From: Paraburkholderia graminis C4D1M
GTDB taxonomy: Bacteria; Pseudomonadota; Gammaproteobacteria; Burkholderiales; Burkholderiaceae
Length of the DNA: 64,000 bases
Direction of reading: 5' to 3'
Assembly: GCF_000172415.1 (NCBI RefSeq)
Contig: NZ_ABLD01000008.1
Location: forward strand, 124,001 to 188,000
Positions 1 to 7,262 of this stretch are shown piece by piece. The position numbers and the translations under genes are program-made. Each line of letters starts with the position of its first letter. The stretch's first letter is position 1. The notes under the pieces are model-generated. The model saw only the letters and a list, made by a program, of their open reading frames with translations. It was not told the origin of the DNA and searched no databases.

Positions 1-627
1 CTCGCTTTCGGCATGCTTATCGGGTGTGCGCTGCTCGTCGCCTCTGCGGGTCTTGCCCTGCTTTTGCCTTCCACATTTCAGCTCGTATTGGCCGGCTACT
101 TCGCAACTACGCTTGCTTATTCGCTCAGGCTCAAACGGTTCGTGCTTATCGATGTCTTTGTGCTCGCGGCTCTTTACACCGCCCGGGTCGCGGCGGGCGG
201 CGCCGCGGGGGACATTCCCCTGTCGGACTGGTTGATCATGTTTTCTATTCTGATCTTTCTCAGTCTCGCGATGGTGAAGCGCTACGCAGAGCTCGACGCG
301 CTATTGCGTGAAGCAAAAGTTTGCGCAGTCGGGCGCGGTTATGTTACGCAGGATCTCGGCATTCTGCGTTCATTCGGCACGGCTTCTGGCTACGTCGCGG
401 TACTGGTGCTCGCGCTCTACATGAATTCATCCGATGTACGGATGCTCTATCGGCACCCGCACGCACTCTGGTTGTTATTCGGGCTGCTGCTCTTCTGGAT
501 TAGCCGTGTGTGGATGTTGGCCTTTCGCGGCGAGATGCAAGACGATCCGATTGTGTTCACCTTCAAGAACCGCCTTAGCCTGCTGGTAGTCTGCCTCTGC
601 GTAGCGACGGTGATAGCGGCAAGCTGA
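1..627 (+). CDS. UbiA-family prenyltransferase, C-terminal part (gene starts before window)
   Basis: The reading frame is open from base 1, so only the last 208 residues are seen. It is a polytopic membrane protein with about five hydrophobic segments. The stretches YSLRLKR, LIDVFVLAALYTARV, AAGGAAGDIPLS and KRYAELDAL match the C-terminal half of UbiA enzymes of the decaprenyl-phosphate 5-phosphoribosyltransferase type, in which KRYAEL is characteristic. Family knowledge: such enzymes move a phosphopentose onto a polyprenyl phosphate in the inner membrane; many proteobacterial members carry an N-terminal HAD phosphatase domain, which would lie outside the window. The next gene follows after 18 bp and is likely co-transcribed. 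The sugar is not determined. Confidence 0.8.
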   Translation, partial: LAFGMLIGCALLVASAGLALLLPSTFQLVLAGYFATTLAYSLRLKRFVLIDVFVLAALYTARVAAGGAAGDIPLSDWLIMFSILIFLSLAMVKRYAELDALLREAKVCAVGRGYVTQDLGILRSFGTASGYVAVLVLALYMNSSDVRMLYRHPHALWLLFGLLLFWISRVWMLAFRGEMQDDPIVFTFKNRLSLLVVCLCVATVIAAS

Positions 628-645
628 CCCTCGACCATTCAATCG

Positions 646-1002
646 ATGCAATTCTTTTTTCTGTTTCTGAGCGGCACGTGCAGTGCCTCGGCGAGCATTC
701 TTTTGCGCATTGCGGCGCGGGTTGATAACGACCCCTCGTTGTTCGCGACCGGTGGCCGGCCGTTACTTTATCGACTCGCCGCGATAGCGGCTTATGGTGC
801 CGGGTTCGGCCTTTATGCGCTGGCACTCAAGCGCGTCGAGCTGAGCGTGGCTTATCCGCTGATGGTTGCAGTCACGATCCTCGAGATTCTTGTGTTTGGC
901 GTCGTGTCAGGCGAAGCGGTTTCGCCGCGGATCGTCGCAGGCGCAGGCTTCCTTCTCATAAGCGTGCTGTTGCTATACCTGCCGTCGAGCGCACGGCCGT
1001 AA
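646..1002 (+). CDS. Small multidrug resistance / ArnE-like membrane protein
   Basis: A 118-residue protein with four hydrophobic helices, the size and topology of the SMR/EamA half-size transporters. The pattern LYALALKRVELSVAYPLM followed by a hydrophobic helix and a Gly-rich last helix fits the ArnE/ArnF and EmrE group. ArnE-like proteins act as flippase subunits for undecaprenyl-phosphate-linked sugars, and the place directly behind a UbiA transferase suggests the same role for the lipid-linked sugar made here (inference). No clear Shine-Dalgarno sequence precedes the ATG; translational coupling to the upstream gene is possible. Simple drug efflux is the alternative. Confidence 0.65.
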   Translation: MQFFFLFLSGTCSASASILLRIAARVDNDPSLFATGGRPLLYRLAAIAAYGAGFGLYALALKRVELSVAYPLMVAVTILEILVFGVVSGEAVSPRIVAGAGFLLISVLLLYLPSSARP

Positions 1003-1317
1003 GCGTGATCCTGACCTGAACTTCGCTGCTCATACCAGTACTTCGCGAGGCTGCTTGCGCGTGACCCGATGTTCCGTGACGGCGATGTTCCGTGACGGCG
1101 ATCTGAAAGCATTCTTCATTTCAGGCCACAACGGGAAATTTTTTGGAACGTAGCGTGCGCAAGCGCGCATTCGGGAGCCGATGTCGATCCTCCGACGGTG
1201 GCAAATATCATAATCTGGGTGTACCGCAGGTAGGAAAGCGACTCGTTGGGCGAACCCCTCCGCAAGACGGAGGGTTGCCGTCCGGTCCCAGTACGAACCT
1301 TACTGTCTACGCGAAAA
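1003..1317. other. Intergenic region with a tandem repeat and a hairpin
   Basis: No convincing gene. It holds a 16-bp tandem repeat (positions 1068-1102) and a short hairpin with 7-bp arms CCCTCCG/CGGAGGG at 1256-1274, about 45 bp before the PAP2 start. Its position suggests a leader or promoter for the PAP2 gene; no clear sigma-70 promoter could be picked. Confidence 0.5.
1068..1102. repeat. 16-bp direct tandem repeat, two copies
   Basis: The unit GATGTTCCGTGACGGC is present twice without a gap (1068-1083 and 1084-1099), and a third copy starts with GAT. It lies between the SMR-like gene and the PAP2 gene and outside any supported gene. Confidence 0.9.
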
Positions 1318-2010
1318 ATGAACAGCTTCGATACGAGCATCGAGACGTTCCTTAGCGGATTCAATTCGTGTGCGCTCTGCAATCATGCGGTGCAAGCCAT
1401 TGCCAACATGTACACCTTCAAAGGTCTGGTTCTGATCCCGGCTTTGTGGTGGATATGGTTTCAATCGGCGGAGCGTCGGCAATGGAGGCGTGAAGTCGTC
1501 ATTGCAACGGCCGTGAGTGGCCTGTTGGCCCTTCTTGCAGGAAGGCTTCTCGCGCATTTTTTACCCTTCCGTATGCGCCCCGCCTTTTCACCCGAGCTAA
1601 ACCTTCATTTCCCGTTTGTCCCGCAAAGCGAAAGCATGTTGTCAACGTGGAGTTCCTTTCCTAGCGATCACGCAATGCTGTGGATGTCGGTCGCAGTAGG
1701 GCTCTTTGTCGTCTCGCGCCGCATCGGCATTCTCGCGCTTCTCTACGTCGCCATTTTCATTTGCATTCCCCGCGCCTACCTCGGCTTCCACTATCCGACG
1801 GACCTGTTGGCGGGCGCTGCGATCGGCATCGTCATTACCTATGTCATGACGCGCGATTCCGTGAGACCGCTTTACGCAACTCCTATATTGCGTTGGATCG
1901 AGCGCTACCCCGGACTATCGGCGATGCTTGGATTCGTGTTGTGCCTGGAACTTGTTACCCAGTTCGATGAGATTAGAACTTTCGCGACTTCGATCCTCAA
2001 GGTTGTTTGA
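1318..2010 (+). CDS. PAP2-superfamily membrane phosphatase
   Basis: A 230-residue membrane protein. The three phosphatase motifs of the PAP2 family are visible: LPFRMRP (motif 1, around residue 83), WSSFPSDHAM (motif 2, around residue 117) and RAYLGFHYPTD (motif 3, around residue 156), with the active-site His in each of motifs 2 and 3. Known members remove phosphate from polyprenyl pyrophosphates or phosphatidic acid on the periplasmic face. Beside a phosphoribosyl-type UbiA enzyme it could dephosphorylate polyprenyl-phospho-phosphopentose, as proposed for the mycobacterial neighbour pair, or recycle the carrier. The ATG at 1318 is chosen because the upstream 24 codons are low-complexity intergenic sequence. 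Confidence 0.85.
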   Translation: MNSFDTSIETFLSGFNSCALCNHAVQAIANMYTFKGLVLIPALWWIWFQSAERRQWRREVVIATAVSGLLALLAGRLLAHFLPFRMRPAFSPELNLHFPFVPQSESMLSTWSSFPSDHAMLWMSVAVGLFVVSRRIGILALLYVAIFICIPRAYLGFHYPTDLLAGAAIGIVITYVMTRDSVRPLYATPILRWIERYPGLSAMLGFVLCLELVTQFDEIRTFATSILKVV

Positions 2011-2064
2011 TTCGTTCGTTACCCGCACGACGCAAAGCGCTTTAACAACCTGAAAGGGGATTTG

Positions 2065-3630
2065 ATGACTGCACAAAGAGGACCCGTGCAGGGCGGCAGG
2101 CCGTTGACTCTGTGGGCCGTCTGGCTAATCGCCACTCTCGTGGCCTCATTGCCGCTCTTCGTTTCGTCGATACCTCCGTTGGGGCAGCACTTTTATAATA
2201 TCGTCAGGATAGACATTCTTGCGCATCCGGTTTCCTACGCCGGCGACTTTGTAGTTCGGTGGGACCCTTTACCCGATCTTGCGATGGACCTGACGGTCCC
2301 GTGGATCGCGAAGCTCATGCCGGTGGAATGGGCTGCGTGGCTCTTTATCGTTGTGGAACTCGCGTTGATCAGCTCGGGATGCCTGATCCTCAGCCGTGCG
2401 CTGAACGGCCGCTGGTCATGGTTCCCATTGACCAGTTTCCTGCTGCTCTACAACTGGATTCTGATTCGCGGCTACGACAACTTTCTGTTCGGAATCGGCC
2501 TTTGTTTATGGGCCATAGCGTTGCATGTCACGCTACGCCGGTCCACGGTCGCTCGAATCGCAGTCTCGTCTTGCAGCGCGCTTCTCATCTATTTTTGCCA
2601 TCTGTTTCCTTTGGCCGTCTTTGCACTGGTCACGGGAACATGGGAGCTTGGCTGTCTGCTACAGGAAGACAAATTCCGCATCCGGTCGATGTTCAGGCAT
2701 GCGAGCGCAACCCTGGTTCCGTTGATACTTCCCGTGGTATTGCTGGCGCACAGCAGTACCGGCGGGCTTCGCGGTTCCGTCGACTTCGGTTTCATTCATC
2801 TATTCGCCAAAGTGAGCCGCTGGCTCGATGTGTTCGCAATCGGTAATCCTCCCGCCGACATTGCAATTCTGGCAAGCCTGGGCCTGACGTTAGCCGTGGG
2901 CTTTCTGCTGAGGTGGTGGACGTGTCAGCCTGAGTGCCGGATAACCGTCATCGCGCTTCCGCTGGTCGCCCTATTCGCGCCATTCTCCGCATTTGCTTCT
3001 TATGGCGTTGTCGAGCGATGTGCGCTGAGCTTCGCGTTCCTGCTGACTGCACTGGTGGATGTGCGGGCTTCGAGACCGCGTCTGCAACGTGCCGGCGCGG
3101 TGGCGCTCACTATCGTCTTCCTGTTCCGCATTGCGACGGTAACTGCCGACTGGCGTGCGGCGAAGCCTGCCATTCAGGCATACAGGGCTACGTTTGCGTC
3201 CTTGAAATCAGGCTCTGTTCTGTTCCAGTACAAACAGGATACGACGTACCCGTCGCCAAGAACGGCGCCCGACCGGTGGAATCCGTATCTGGATAAAGTC
3301 GTCGCGCTCGCCACGCTTGATCGTGTTCTCGTACCGGATCTCTATTTGAAGGCGGGTCAACAGCCGGTGCTTTACCGCACCAAAAACGCCGCGTTGAGGA
3401 AGTTCCAGGACGACATTGAAAACGGCGATAAGGCATTCCGCGCAAACGACGATATGCTGCGCGCGTGGGCAGCAAACTTGCAAAAAACATTTCCGGACTT
3501 GCCAACCCGATTCACTGAGGTGTACCTGGCAGTGTTCGATCCGCAACGGCGCCTGTCTGAAACACTCGCTGGCTGGCAACTCGTTGCGACTTTACCGGAA
3601 CATCGGCTTTACCGGATGCTTCCTCGATAA
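2065..3630 (+). CDS. Polytopic membrane protein, possible GT-C-type glycosyltransferase
   Basis: A 521-residue protein with about ten hydrophobic segments spread over the first 350 residues and a hydrophilic C-terminal domain of about 160 residues. The first periplasmic loop after helix 1 contains several acidic residues (RIDIL, RWDPLPD), a layout seen in GT-C transferases that use polyprenyl-phosphate sugars, but no family-defining motif was recognised, so the function is inferred from neighbours. A strong GAAAGGGG ribosome site precedes the start; a TTG immediately before the ATG is an alternative. It is the last gene of the putative lipid-linked sugar group. Confidence 0.55.
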   Translation: MTAQRGPVQGGRPLTLWAVWLIATLVASLPLFVSSIPPLGQHFYNIVRIDILAHPVSYAGDFVVRWDPLPDLAMDLTVPWIAKLMPVEWAAWLFIVVELALISSGCLILSRALNGRWSWFPLTSFLLLYNWILIRGYDNFLFGIGLCLWAIALHVTLRRSTVARIAVSSCSALLIYFCHLFPLAVFALVTGTWELGCLLQEDKFRIRSMFRHASATLVPLILPVVLLAHSSTGGLRGSVDFGFIHLFAKVSRWLDVFAIGNPPADIAILASLGLTLAVGFLLRWWTCQPECRITVIALPLVALFAPFSAFASYGVVERCALSFAFLLTALVDVRASRPRLQRAGAVALTIVFLFRIATVTADWRAAKPAIQAYRATFASLKSGSVLFQYKQDTTYPSPRTAPDRWNPYLDKVVALATLDRVLVPDLYLKAGQQPVLYRTKNAALRKFQDDIENGDKAFRANDDMLRAWAANLQKTFPDLPTRFTEVYLAVFDPQRRLSETLAGWQLVATLPEHRLYRMLPR

Positions 3631-3773
3631 CCCCCGTTTTGATGAATGCCCCGCCCCTTCCTTACACGCGACGCACGATCGAGTAAGCTACTGCCTGACG
3701 CAACGTAGGGCTGTCAGCGCTCGAATCGACACCGGGGCGCCGCGAGGCAAACCAGAACAACGAGGAACCGCAT

Positions 3774-4577
3774 ATGGCAACGCGCACGAAACCGCGAATC
3801 CGGGTGGGCATTGGTGGCTGGACCTATGCCCCATGGCGCGGGGTGTTTTATCCCGAAGATCTAACGCAAAAGCGCGAGCTTGAATACGCGAGCCGCCAGT
3901 TGTCGACCATCGAAATCAATGGGACGTTCTACGGCTTGCAAAAGCCGGAGAGCTATGAAAAGTGGTATCAGGAAACGCCGGATGATTTCGTCTTTTCGCT
4001 GAAGGCGCCGCGCTACGCGACGAATCGAAAAGTACTCGCGGATGCCGGCGAGACCATCGAGCGTTTTTTCGCGAGCGGCGTGCTGCTGCTCAAACAGAAG
4101 CTCGGGCCCGTCAACTGGCAGTTTGCGCCGACCAAGAAATTCGACGGCGAAGATTTCGAGGCTTTCCTCAAGCTGCTGCCCGCGAGCATCGAAGGAATCA
4201 AGCTCAGGCATGCAATCGAAGTGCGCAACGAGAGCTTCAGGACACCCGAATTCATCGCGCTGGCACGCAAATACAAGGTCGCGGTGGTGCTGGCCGGCGA
4301 CAGTGAATATCCGCAGATCGCCGACATCACCGCGCCGTTCGTGTACGCGCGCATCATGGGCACAACCGACAAAGAGGCCAACGGTTATCCGGCGAAAGCG
4401 CTCGACGCATGGGCCGAACGCGCGCGCCAACTGGCGGCGGGCACCACGCCCGGCGATCTGGAAACCTGTGGCGCGCCGCTCGCGAAAGCAGCCGCACACG
4501 ATGTGTATCTTTACGTGATCAGCGGTTTCAAGGAACGCAATCCGGCCGCTGCAAAGGCGCTGATCGAGCGGCTTTAA
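3774..4577 (+). CDS. DUF72 family protein (YecE-like)
   Basis: A 267-residue soluble protein. IRVGIGGWTYAPWRGVFYP at the N-terminus, YASRQLSTIEINGTFYG, FVFSLKAPRYAT and the late HAIEVRNESF are the signatures of the DUF72 (YecE) TIM-barrel family, whose biochemical role is not established. Length is normal for the family. The ATG has a GAGGAA ribosome site seven bases upstream. It stands alone, with non-coding sequence on both sides. Confidence 0.9.
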   Translation: MATRTKPRIRVGIGGWTYAPWRGVFYPEDLTQKRELEYASRQLSTIEINGTFYGLQKPESYEKWYQETPDDFVFSLKAPRYATNRKVLADAGETIERFFASGVLLLKQKLGPVNWQFAPTKKFDGEDFEAFLKLLPASIEGIKLRHAIEVRNESFRTPEFIALARKYKVAVVLAGDSEYPQIADITAPFVYARIMGTTDKEANGYPAKALDAWAERARQLAAGTTPGDLETCGAPLAKAAAHDVYLYVISGFKERNPAAAKALIERL

Positions 4578-4632
4578 GCAACGCTTTCGAGCGGCTTTTG
4601 CTCAGTTCTCACTCAGTTCTCGCTCACTTCGC
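4563..4632. repeat. Short direct repeats at and after the end of the DUF72 gene
   Basis: TCGAGCGGCTTT occurs at 4563-4574 and again at 4588-4599, and an 11-bp unit starting CTCAGTTCTC is tandemly repeated from 4601 with a decayed third copy. The first copy covers the end of the DUF72 gene; the rest lies in the 197-bp gap before aroG. No function is apparent. Confidence 0.7.
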
Positions 4633-4774
4633 GCGCACCCTCGAGCCGCGCGGTGTGCGCGGTGGCGCGCGAATGTCATAATCCCGGCAGCGAATTGCGC
4701 GCGACCCACCGCGCAACGACACCCACATTCAAGGCCGCAAGGCCAGCTCACATCGACAAGTCCGGGAGAATACC

Positions 4775-5893
4775 TTGAGCGCCATCGACAATCCTCTGCA
4801 CGACCAGGAAGTCGGCTCGGCCGACGCCACCCAGGACACTACCCGCATCGACGACGTTCGCATCGGCGCGGTACGTCCGCTCATTTCGCCCGCGCTGCTG
4901 CAGGACGAACTTCCCGTGCCGCCCACGGTGCAATCGCTGGTGGAAAAAACCCGCGTGGAAATCGCCGACATTTTGCACGGGCGCGACGACCGCCTCGTGA
5001 TGATCGTCGGGCCCTGCTCGATTCACGACCACGACCAGGCAATCGACTACGCGCAGAAGCTAAAAGCCGCTGCGGATGCGTACAAAGACGACCTGCTGAT
5101 CATCATGCGCGTGTACTTCGAGAAGCCGCGCACTACCGTCGGCTGGAAAGGCTATATCAACGATCCGCGTTTGGACGGCAGTTTCCGCATCAATGAGGGC
5201 CTGCGTCTCGCGCGGCAATTGCTGCTCGACATCAACGGACTCGGCTTGCCGACTGCAACGGAATTTCTCGACCTGCTGAGCCCGCAGTACATTGCCGATC
5301 TGATCGCCTGGGGCGCAATTGGTGCGCGCACAACGGAAAGTCAGAGTCATCGGCAACTGGCTTCGGGCCTGAGTTGTCCGATCGGTTTCAAGAACGGCAC
5401 CGACGGCGGTGTGCAGATTGCCGCCGACGCAATCGTCGCCGCGCGCGCAAGCCACGCGTTCATGGGCATGACGAAGATGGGCATGGCCGCGATCTTCGAA
5501 ACGCGCGGCAACGACGACGCTCACGTGATTCTGCGCGGTGGCAAGAAAGGGCCGAACTATGACAGCGCGTCGGTGGCGGCAACCTGTGCAGCGCTTAAAT
5601 CAGCGGGGCTGCGTGAACAGGTGATGATCGACTGCTCGCACGCAAATTCGGGCAAGTCGCATTTGCGTCAACTCGATGTGGTTCAGGATCTCGCGCAACA
5701 ACTGTCCGCACACGAGCGCCGCATTATCGGCGTCATGCTTGAAAGTCATCTGGAAGAAGGCCGTCAGGATCTGAAGGCCGGCGAGCCGCTGCGTTACGGC
5801 GTGTCCATTACCGATGCATGCGTGAGCTGGACGCAAACGGAACCGGTGCTGGAGACGCTCGCCGAAGCGACGCGCAAGCGCCGCGCGAGCTGA
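4775..5893 (+). CDS. aroG: 3-deoxy-7-phosphoheptulonate (DAHP) synthase, class I
   Basis: A 372-residue enzyme that condenses phosphoenolpyruvate and erythrose 4-phosphate, the first step of the shikimate pathway. Diagnostic stretches are VMIVGPCSIHDHDQAI, MRVYFEKPRTTVGWKGYIND, GARTTESQSHRQLASGLS, PIGFKNGTDGGVQIA and VMIDCSHANSGK, which carry the metal- and PEP-binding residues of the AroF/G/H family. The start is TTG, supported by a GGGAGAA ribosome site and by full-length homology; no ATG fits. No aromatic-biosynthesis neighbours are present. The sequence alone does not show which amino acid inhibits it. Confidence 0.95.
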   Translation: MSAIDNPLHDQEVGSADATQDTTRIDDVRIGAVRPLISPALLQDELPVPPTVQSLVEKTRVEIADILHGRDDRLVMIVGPCSIHDHDQAIDYAQKLKAAADAYKDDLLIIMRVYFEKPRTTVGWKGYINDPRLDGSFRINEGLRLARQLLLDINGLGLPTATEFLDLLSPQYIADLIAWGAIGARTTESQSHRQLASGLSCPIGFKNGTDGGVQIAADAIVAARASHAFMGMTKMGMAAIFETRGNDDAHVILRGGKKGPNYDSASVAATCAALKSAGLREQVMIDCSHANSGKSHLRQLDVVQDLAQQLSAHERRIIGVMLESHLEEGRQDLKAGEPLRYGVSITDACVSWTQTEPVLETLAEATRKRRAS

Positions 5894-5898
5894 TTGCA

Positions 5899-5917
5899 GA
5901 CGCAGCCTCGCTGCGTC
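5899..5917 (+). terminator. Hairpin directly after aroG
   Basis: GACGCAGC-CTC-GCTGCGTC is a perfect 8-bp inverted repeat with a 3-base loop, beginning 6 bp after the aroG stop. There is no U-run, so it is at most a weak intrinsic terminator or an mRNA-end stabiliser. Confidence 0.45.
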
Positions 5918-6000
5918 GAGCGCGCTCGACGAAAGCCGGCGCACACGCGCCGCGCCATCCGCCGACGCGTTCGTCTATCGGGGCTGCGCAGCGCGCGATT

Positions 6001-6063
6001 CTTCACACTCGAGGCGTCGCTCGCAGCGCCATGACGGCGCATGGCGGACGCTCCAGTGTGAAG
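6001..6063. terminator. Large nested hairpin between convergent aroG and HU genes
   Basis: CTTCACACT (6001-6009) pairs with AGTGTGAAG (6055-6063); inside, GCGTC (6014-6018) pairs with GACGC (6047-6051) and CGCCATG (6027-6033) with CATGGCG (6040-6046). In total about 21 pairs can form. It begins 9 bp after the HU stop codon and separates two convergent genes, so a bidirectional transcript-end structure is the simplest reading, although no U-run follows. Confidence 0.6.
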
Positions 6064-6072
6064 CGCGTTGCA

Positions 6073-6351
6073 TTACGACGCGTTGACTGCTTCCTTGAAC
6101 GCCTTGCCTGCGGTGAACTTCACCGTCTTGGCTGCGGCGATCTGGATCTCGGCGCCCGTCGACGGATTGCGGCCCACGCGTGCTGCACGCGCGCCAGTCG
6201 AGAAAGAACCGAAACCGACCAGTTGCACCGTATCGCCACCGACCACGGCTTTGGTCACCGCTTCAACGATAGCGTCGATGGTTTGGCCCGTGGCCGCTTT
6301 GCTTTCGCCCGTCGCTGCGGCGACTGCATCAATCAGTTCCTGTTTGTTCAT
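6073..6351 (-). CDS. hupB: DNA-binding protein HU
   Basis: A 92-residue nucleoid protein. MNKQELIDAVAAATG, the core GFGSFSTGARAARVGRNPST with the RNP tip of the DNA-binding arm, and the closing KFTAGKAFKEAVN are typical of the HU beta type of Burkholderiaceae. HU binds and bends DNA without strong sequence preference. A GGGAAG ribosome site lies just upstream of the ATG. It converges with aroG, and a large hairpin follows its stop codon. Confidence 0.95.
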   Translation of the reverse strand: MNKQELIDAVAAATGESKAATGQTIDAIVEAVTKAVVGGDTVQLVGFGSFSTGARAARVGRNPSTGAEIQIAAAKTVKFTAGKAFKEAVNAS

Positions 6352-6701
6352 AGCACTTCCCGTATGGTAATCATGGAAACGGCGCTACATCTGTCGCGCC
6401 GGGACCGACACACTAACGCATAGGCGCGCATTCGCGCAAACCCCGCGTGTAAGCCTTGTTTCACCCGCCCACTGGGGATTTGACGATTTTCTTCGGCAAA
6501 GTGCCATAAGAATCGCGCGCTTACGCGTTTCTCGCGCCGTACCGGCGCACGCGTCGAATCACAATCCGTTGCAATTTCAGTGCTTTAGCGCAGCCCCTCG
6601 CAATCGCCCAGCGATTTTTTACTATGTTATGGTGCCGCCCGCGAGCAGAGGCATTCGCCTTGCGACGCGCCGACAAGCCAGCAATCGGGAGAAAGAAAAA
6701 G
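6352..6701. other. Divergent intergenic region between HU and a small secreted protein gene
   Basis: 350 bp without a supported gene; it must contain both promoters. It is clearly AT-richer near 6610-6630 (a T-run followed by TATGTT), a plausible promoter element for the rightward gene. No operator-like dyad stood out. Confidence 0.4.
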
Positions 6702-7085
6702 ATGAAATTTCGCCATATTGCAACATGTGCACTGCTCGGCGCGCTCGTCGGCGGCACTGCTTCAGCCGATGAAAACGGCTGCGCAACGCTCGCAAGCGCC
6801 ACTCATTCGGCCACGCCGCAAGCTTTTCAGGTGCGCGACGGCGAGCCCGTGGATCTCATCAGCGGAATGAAAACGGTGCATGGCAAGCTGCTCGTATTCG
6901 GCGAAAACGGCATGTTTCGCGCTTACTGGCAGCCCGAAAACAGCGCCGAAAAGTATGTTCTGGCGAATGCCGGTGAGGACGCCGTGCGCCTCGTTTCGAC
7001 GCCGCCGCAAGGCAGCCCCGCCACGCACGGCGAACCCGGTACGACGCTTGGACCCTTGCGCGTGCTGTCCTGTCCCACGCTTTGA
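6702..7085 (+). CDS. Small secreted protein of unknown function
   Basis: A 127-residue protein with a clear Sec signal peptide (MKFRHIATCALLGALVGGTASA, cleavage expected near residue 22). The mature part contains two Cys residues, one near the start (NGCATLA) and one near the end (LSCPTL), that could form a disulfide in the periplasm. No domain was recognised. The ATG at 6702 is chosen because of the signal peptide and the purine-rich GGGAGAAAGAAAAAG upstream. Its place between HU and a c-di-GMP protein gives no functional clue. Confidence 0.75.
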   Translation: MKFRHIATCALLGALVGGTASADENGCATLASATHSATPQAFQVRDGEPVDLISGMKTVHGKLLVFGENGMFRAYWQPENSAEKYVLANAGEDAVRLVSTPPQGSPATHGEPGTTLGPLRVLSCPTL

Positions 7086-7262
7086 GCCGCAATCCCAAGG
7101 TCAAAGTTACTCGAACGACGCGCGAATAAACGCCCCTTTCGCAACACGCAGGTCGTTCTTACCGTCTCACGAACTGAAGCTCGCATCGACTGCGCTCAAG
7201 GTCTGACCGGCCCCTGCCGATATACCAAGCTGCGTATGCGGCGCAAATGTTAAAGGACAGGA

